The notes under the pieces were generated by a model, which was not told the DNA's origin, searched no databases, and saw only the letters and a program-made list of their open reading frames with translations. From UMGS1519 sp963621885 (lineage in GTDB: Bacteria; Actinomycetota; Coriobacteriia; Coriobacteriales; Eggerthellaceae), in NCBI GenBank assembly GCA_963621885.1, contig CAVFFT010000080.1, forward strand, positions 1-14,701: a stretch of DNA of 14,701 nucleotides, read 5' to 3'. Made by a program: the position numbers and the translations under genes. Below, one piece after another: positions 13,671-14,701 of this stretch (the first letter of the stretch is position 1; each line of letters begins with the position of its first letter).

Positions 13671-13748
13671 ATTGCGGCAGCTCACCGGCCAAATGCCTCA
13701 AGCTCCTTTTGCCGAACATGAGGAACGGGCGCATGTCACTTACGGGAT

Positions 13749-13776
13749 TTGGTTTCCATCTCCGCTACCTTATTCT
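13749..13776 (+). promoter_or_regulatory. Weak promoter candidate for the dehydrogenase gene
   Basis: TTGGTT (13749-13754) and TATTCT (13771-13776) are 16 bp apart, with four of six matches in each hexamer. It lies upstream of both palindromes, so they would fall in the transcribed leader. Confidence 0.3.
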
Positions 13777-13811
13777 TGAAAGAGGCCGGGTGAGGCGCTC
13801 GGTCTGACATT

Positions 13812-13851
13812 GCCGGATTGAATCCGGCCGATTTGCCGGCATGCCGGCAAA
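13812..13851. promoter_or_regulatory. Two adjacent perfect palindromes upstream of the dehydrogenase
   Basis: GCCGGATT-G-AATCCGGC (13812-13828) and TTTGCCGGCATGCCGGCAAA (13832-13851) are 3 bp apart and share GCCGG half-sites. The second touches the ribosome binding site GGGGAGG (13852-13858). They suit an operator for a dimeric repressor or RNA hairpins that affect ribosome access. No T-run follows, so they are not a plain terminator. Confidence 0.6.
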
Positions 13852-13863
13852 GGGGAGGTTTCC

Positions 13864-14622
13864 ATGAATAGGCTTGAGGGTAAGGTTGCTGTTGTAACGG
13901 GTGCCAACTCTGGCGTTGGTGCCGCTATCGCGAGGCTTTTCGCGGCAGAAGGCGCGACCGTGGTTATGGCTGCCCGCCGCAAAGAGGCGCTCGAAGACGT
14001 CGCGCGCGAGATTGACGAGGCGGGAGGCAAGACGCTCATCCAGGTGTGCGATATCTCCAAGCCTGAGGATCCCGAAGCTCTTATGGAAGCGGCGGAGCAG
14101 GCTTTCGGCAAGATTGACATCCTGGTGAACAACGCCGGCATTCTTGAGGTGGGCCTGAAGCCTATCGACCGCTTCAGCGATGAGGATCTTGACCGGATTG
14201 TCGAGACCAACCAGAAAGGCACCATGCGCTGCATGCGTGCTGCGACCAAACGCATGAGCGCGGGTGGGTCCGTGGTGAACATCGCATCCGTGGCGGGTGA
14301 AAAGGGCTGCGGCGGCGCGGTGTATGTCGCGAGCAAGGCCGCGGTCATCGGTGTTACAAAGCATACGGCGCTGCGCTTCCAGTCTGCGGGCATCCGTTGC
14401 AATGCCGTGTGCCCGGGCAATATCGTCACGCCTATGACCAAGGGGACCAATCCCGCCGACCTTGATCCCGATATGATTGGCGCTATGATGACCCACAGCA
14501 ACATGAAGTCGCCGTTCTGCCAGCCTGAGGATGTTGCCAACATCGTTTTGTTCCTCGCGAGTGACGAATCCCGTGCGGTCACGGGTCAGATTATCGTGAG
14601 CGATTTCGGCTCCATGCTCTAA
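13864..14622 (+). CDS. Short-chain dehydrogenase/reductase (classical SDR)
   Basis: A 252-residue NAD(P)-dependent oxidoreductase of normal SDR length, cytoplasmic. Visible: cofactor motif TGANSGVG (12-19), NNAG (89-92), Asn116, Ser142, and Tyr154 with Lys158 (YVASK), giving the full catalytic tetrad; then the family stretch GIRCNAVCPGNIVTPM (176-191). Arginines at 38-39 (AARR) after the second strand suggest NADP(H) preference. The start has a strong GGGGAGG site 5 nt upstream. Close relatives in this kind of organism include hydroxysteroid dehydrogenases and 3-oxoacyl reductases, but the substrate cannot be told from sequence. It is flanked by terminators on both sides, so it is likely transcribed alone and may be controlled through the palindromes before it. 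Confidence 0.9.
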   Translation: MNRLEGKVAVVTGANSGVGAAIARLFAAEGATVVMAARRKEALEDVAREIDEAGGKTLIQVCDISKPEDPEALMEAAEQAFGKIDILVNNAGILEVGLKPIDRFSDEDLDRIVETNQKGTMRCMRAATKRMSAGGSVVNIASVAGEKGCGGAVYVASKAAVIGVTKHTALRFQSAGIRCNAVCPGNIVTPMTKGTNPADLDPDMIGAMMTHSNMKSPFCQPEDVANIVLFLASDESRAVTGQIIVSDFGSML

Positions 14623-14644
14623 GCCGCGCAAAGAGAGCGAACGG

Positions 14645-14687
14645 GAGGCGCTGCCGGCGGTTTATCTGCTGGTGGCGCCTCTTTATT
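14645..14687 (+). terminator. Strong intrinsic terminator after the dehydrogenase
   Basis: GAGGCGC (14645-14651) pairs with GCGCCTC (14675-14681), and the stem continues inward through TG/TG wobbles to CCGGC (14654-14658) / GCTGG (14668-14672), about 14 bp in all, with TTTATT after it. It starts 22 bp after the stop codon. Confidence 0.85.
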
Positions 14688-14701
14688 GACGATTTTTATA
14701 T

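Larger units (their letters stand above)
13495..13863 (+). other. 369-bp spacer before the dehydrogenase gene
   Basis: Contains a minor GCGCG/CGCGC hairpin just after the surface-protein stop (about 13507-13525), a strong terminator (13617-13670), a possible promoter, and two perfect palindromes beside the next ribosome binding site. No gene was recognised; the open frames across it carry no binding site or recognisable product. Confidence 0.6.

Noticed and set aside
11926..13734. 602-codon open frame on the minus strand
   Set aside because: It is antisense to the second surface protein over its whole length and shows no recognisable domain; long antisense frames are common in GC-rich coding DNA.

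Overview
The window looks like chromosomal DNA of a high-GC Gram-positive bacterium. The best guess is an actinomycete of the Coriobacteriia/Eggerthellaceae kind. This rests on the GC-rich third codon positions, strong GGAG-type ribosome binding sites, GTG and TTG starts, and two secreted proteins ending in sortase-type signals (TGD, membrane span, basic tail). The placement is an inference; no rRNA or other marker gene is present. All credible genes lie on the + strand.

Left part (1-2688): a 49-bp tandem repeat runs off the left edge, then comes an alpha/beta hydrolase. A spacer with a degenerate 31-bp repeat and a perfect TATAAT leads into a rhamnulose-1-phosphate aldolase gene (rhaD) followed closely by the essential ribosome-assembly GTPase gene engB. 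No other rhamnose gene is visible.

Middle part (2899-7488): a three-span membrane protein of unknown function, then a likely operon of a tiny basic single-span protein, a 12-span MOP-type polysaccharide flippase, and an RlmD/TrmA-type rRNA uracil-5 methyltransferase overlapping it by 29 bp. The flippase C-terminus and the methyltransferase N-terminus are both long low-complexity Ala/Lys/Arg tracts that meet at the gene junction. The unit ends in a hairpin terminator.

Right part (7718-13494): two secreted, cell-wall-type surface proteins. The first (1273 aa) has a signal peptide, about 11 beta-helix repeats, eight InlB/Listeria-Bacteroides B-repeats, an Asp-rich linker and a degenerate sorting signal (IAATGD). 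The second (509 aa) has a beta-helix-like domain, one B-repeat and a clearer IPKTGD signal. A block covering three B-repeats of the first protein has almost only G/C at third codon positions and lies between two matching sequences 639 bp apart, which suggests a recombined segment. No sortase gene is in the window.

Right end (13495-14701): a strong terminator, two adjacent perfect palindromes just before a ribosome binding site, a short-chain dehydrogenase/reductase gene, and another strong terminator. I see no tRNA, rRNA, CRISPR array, insertion sequence or phage gene.
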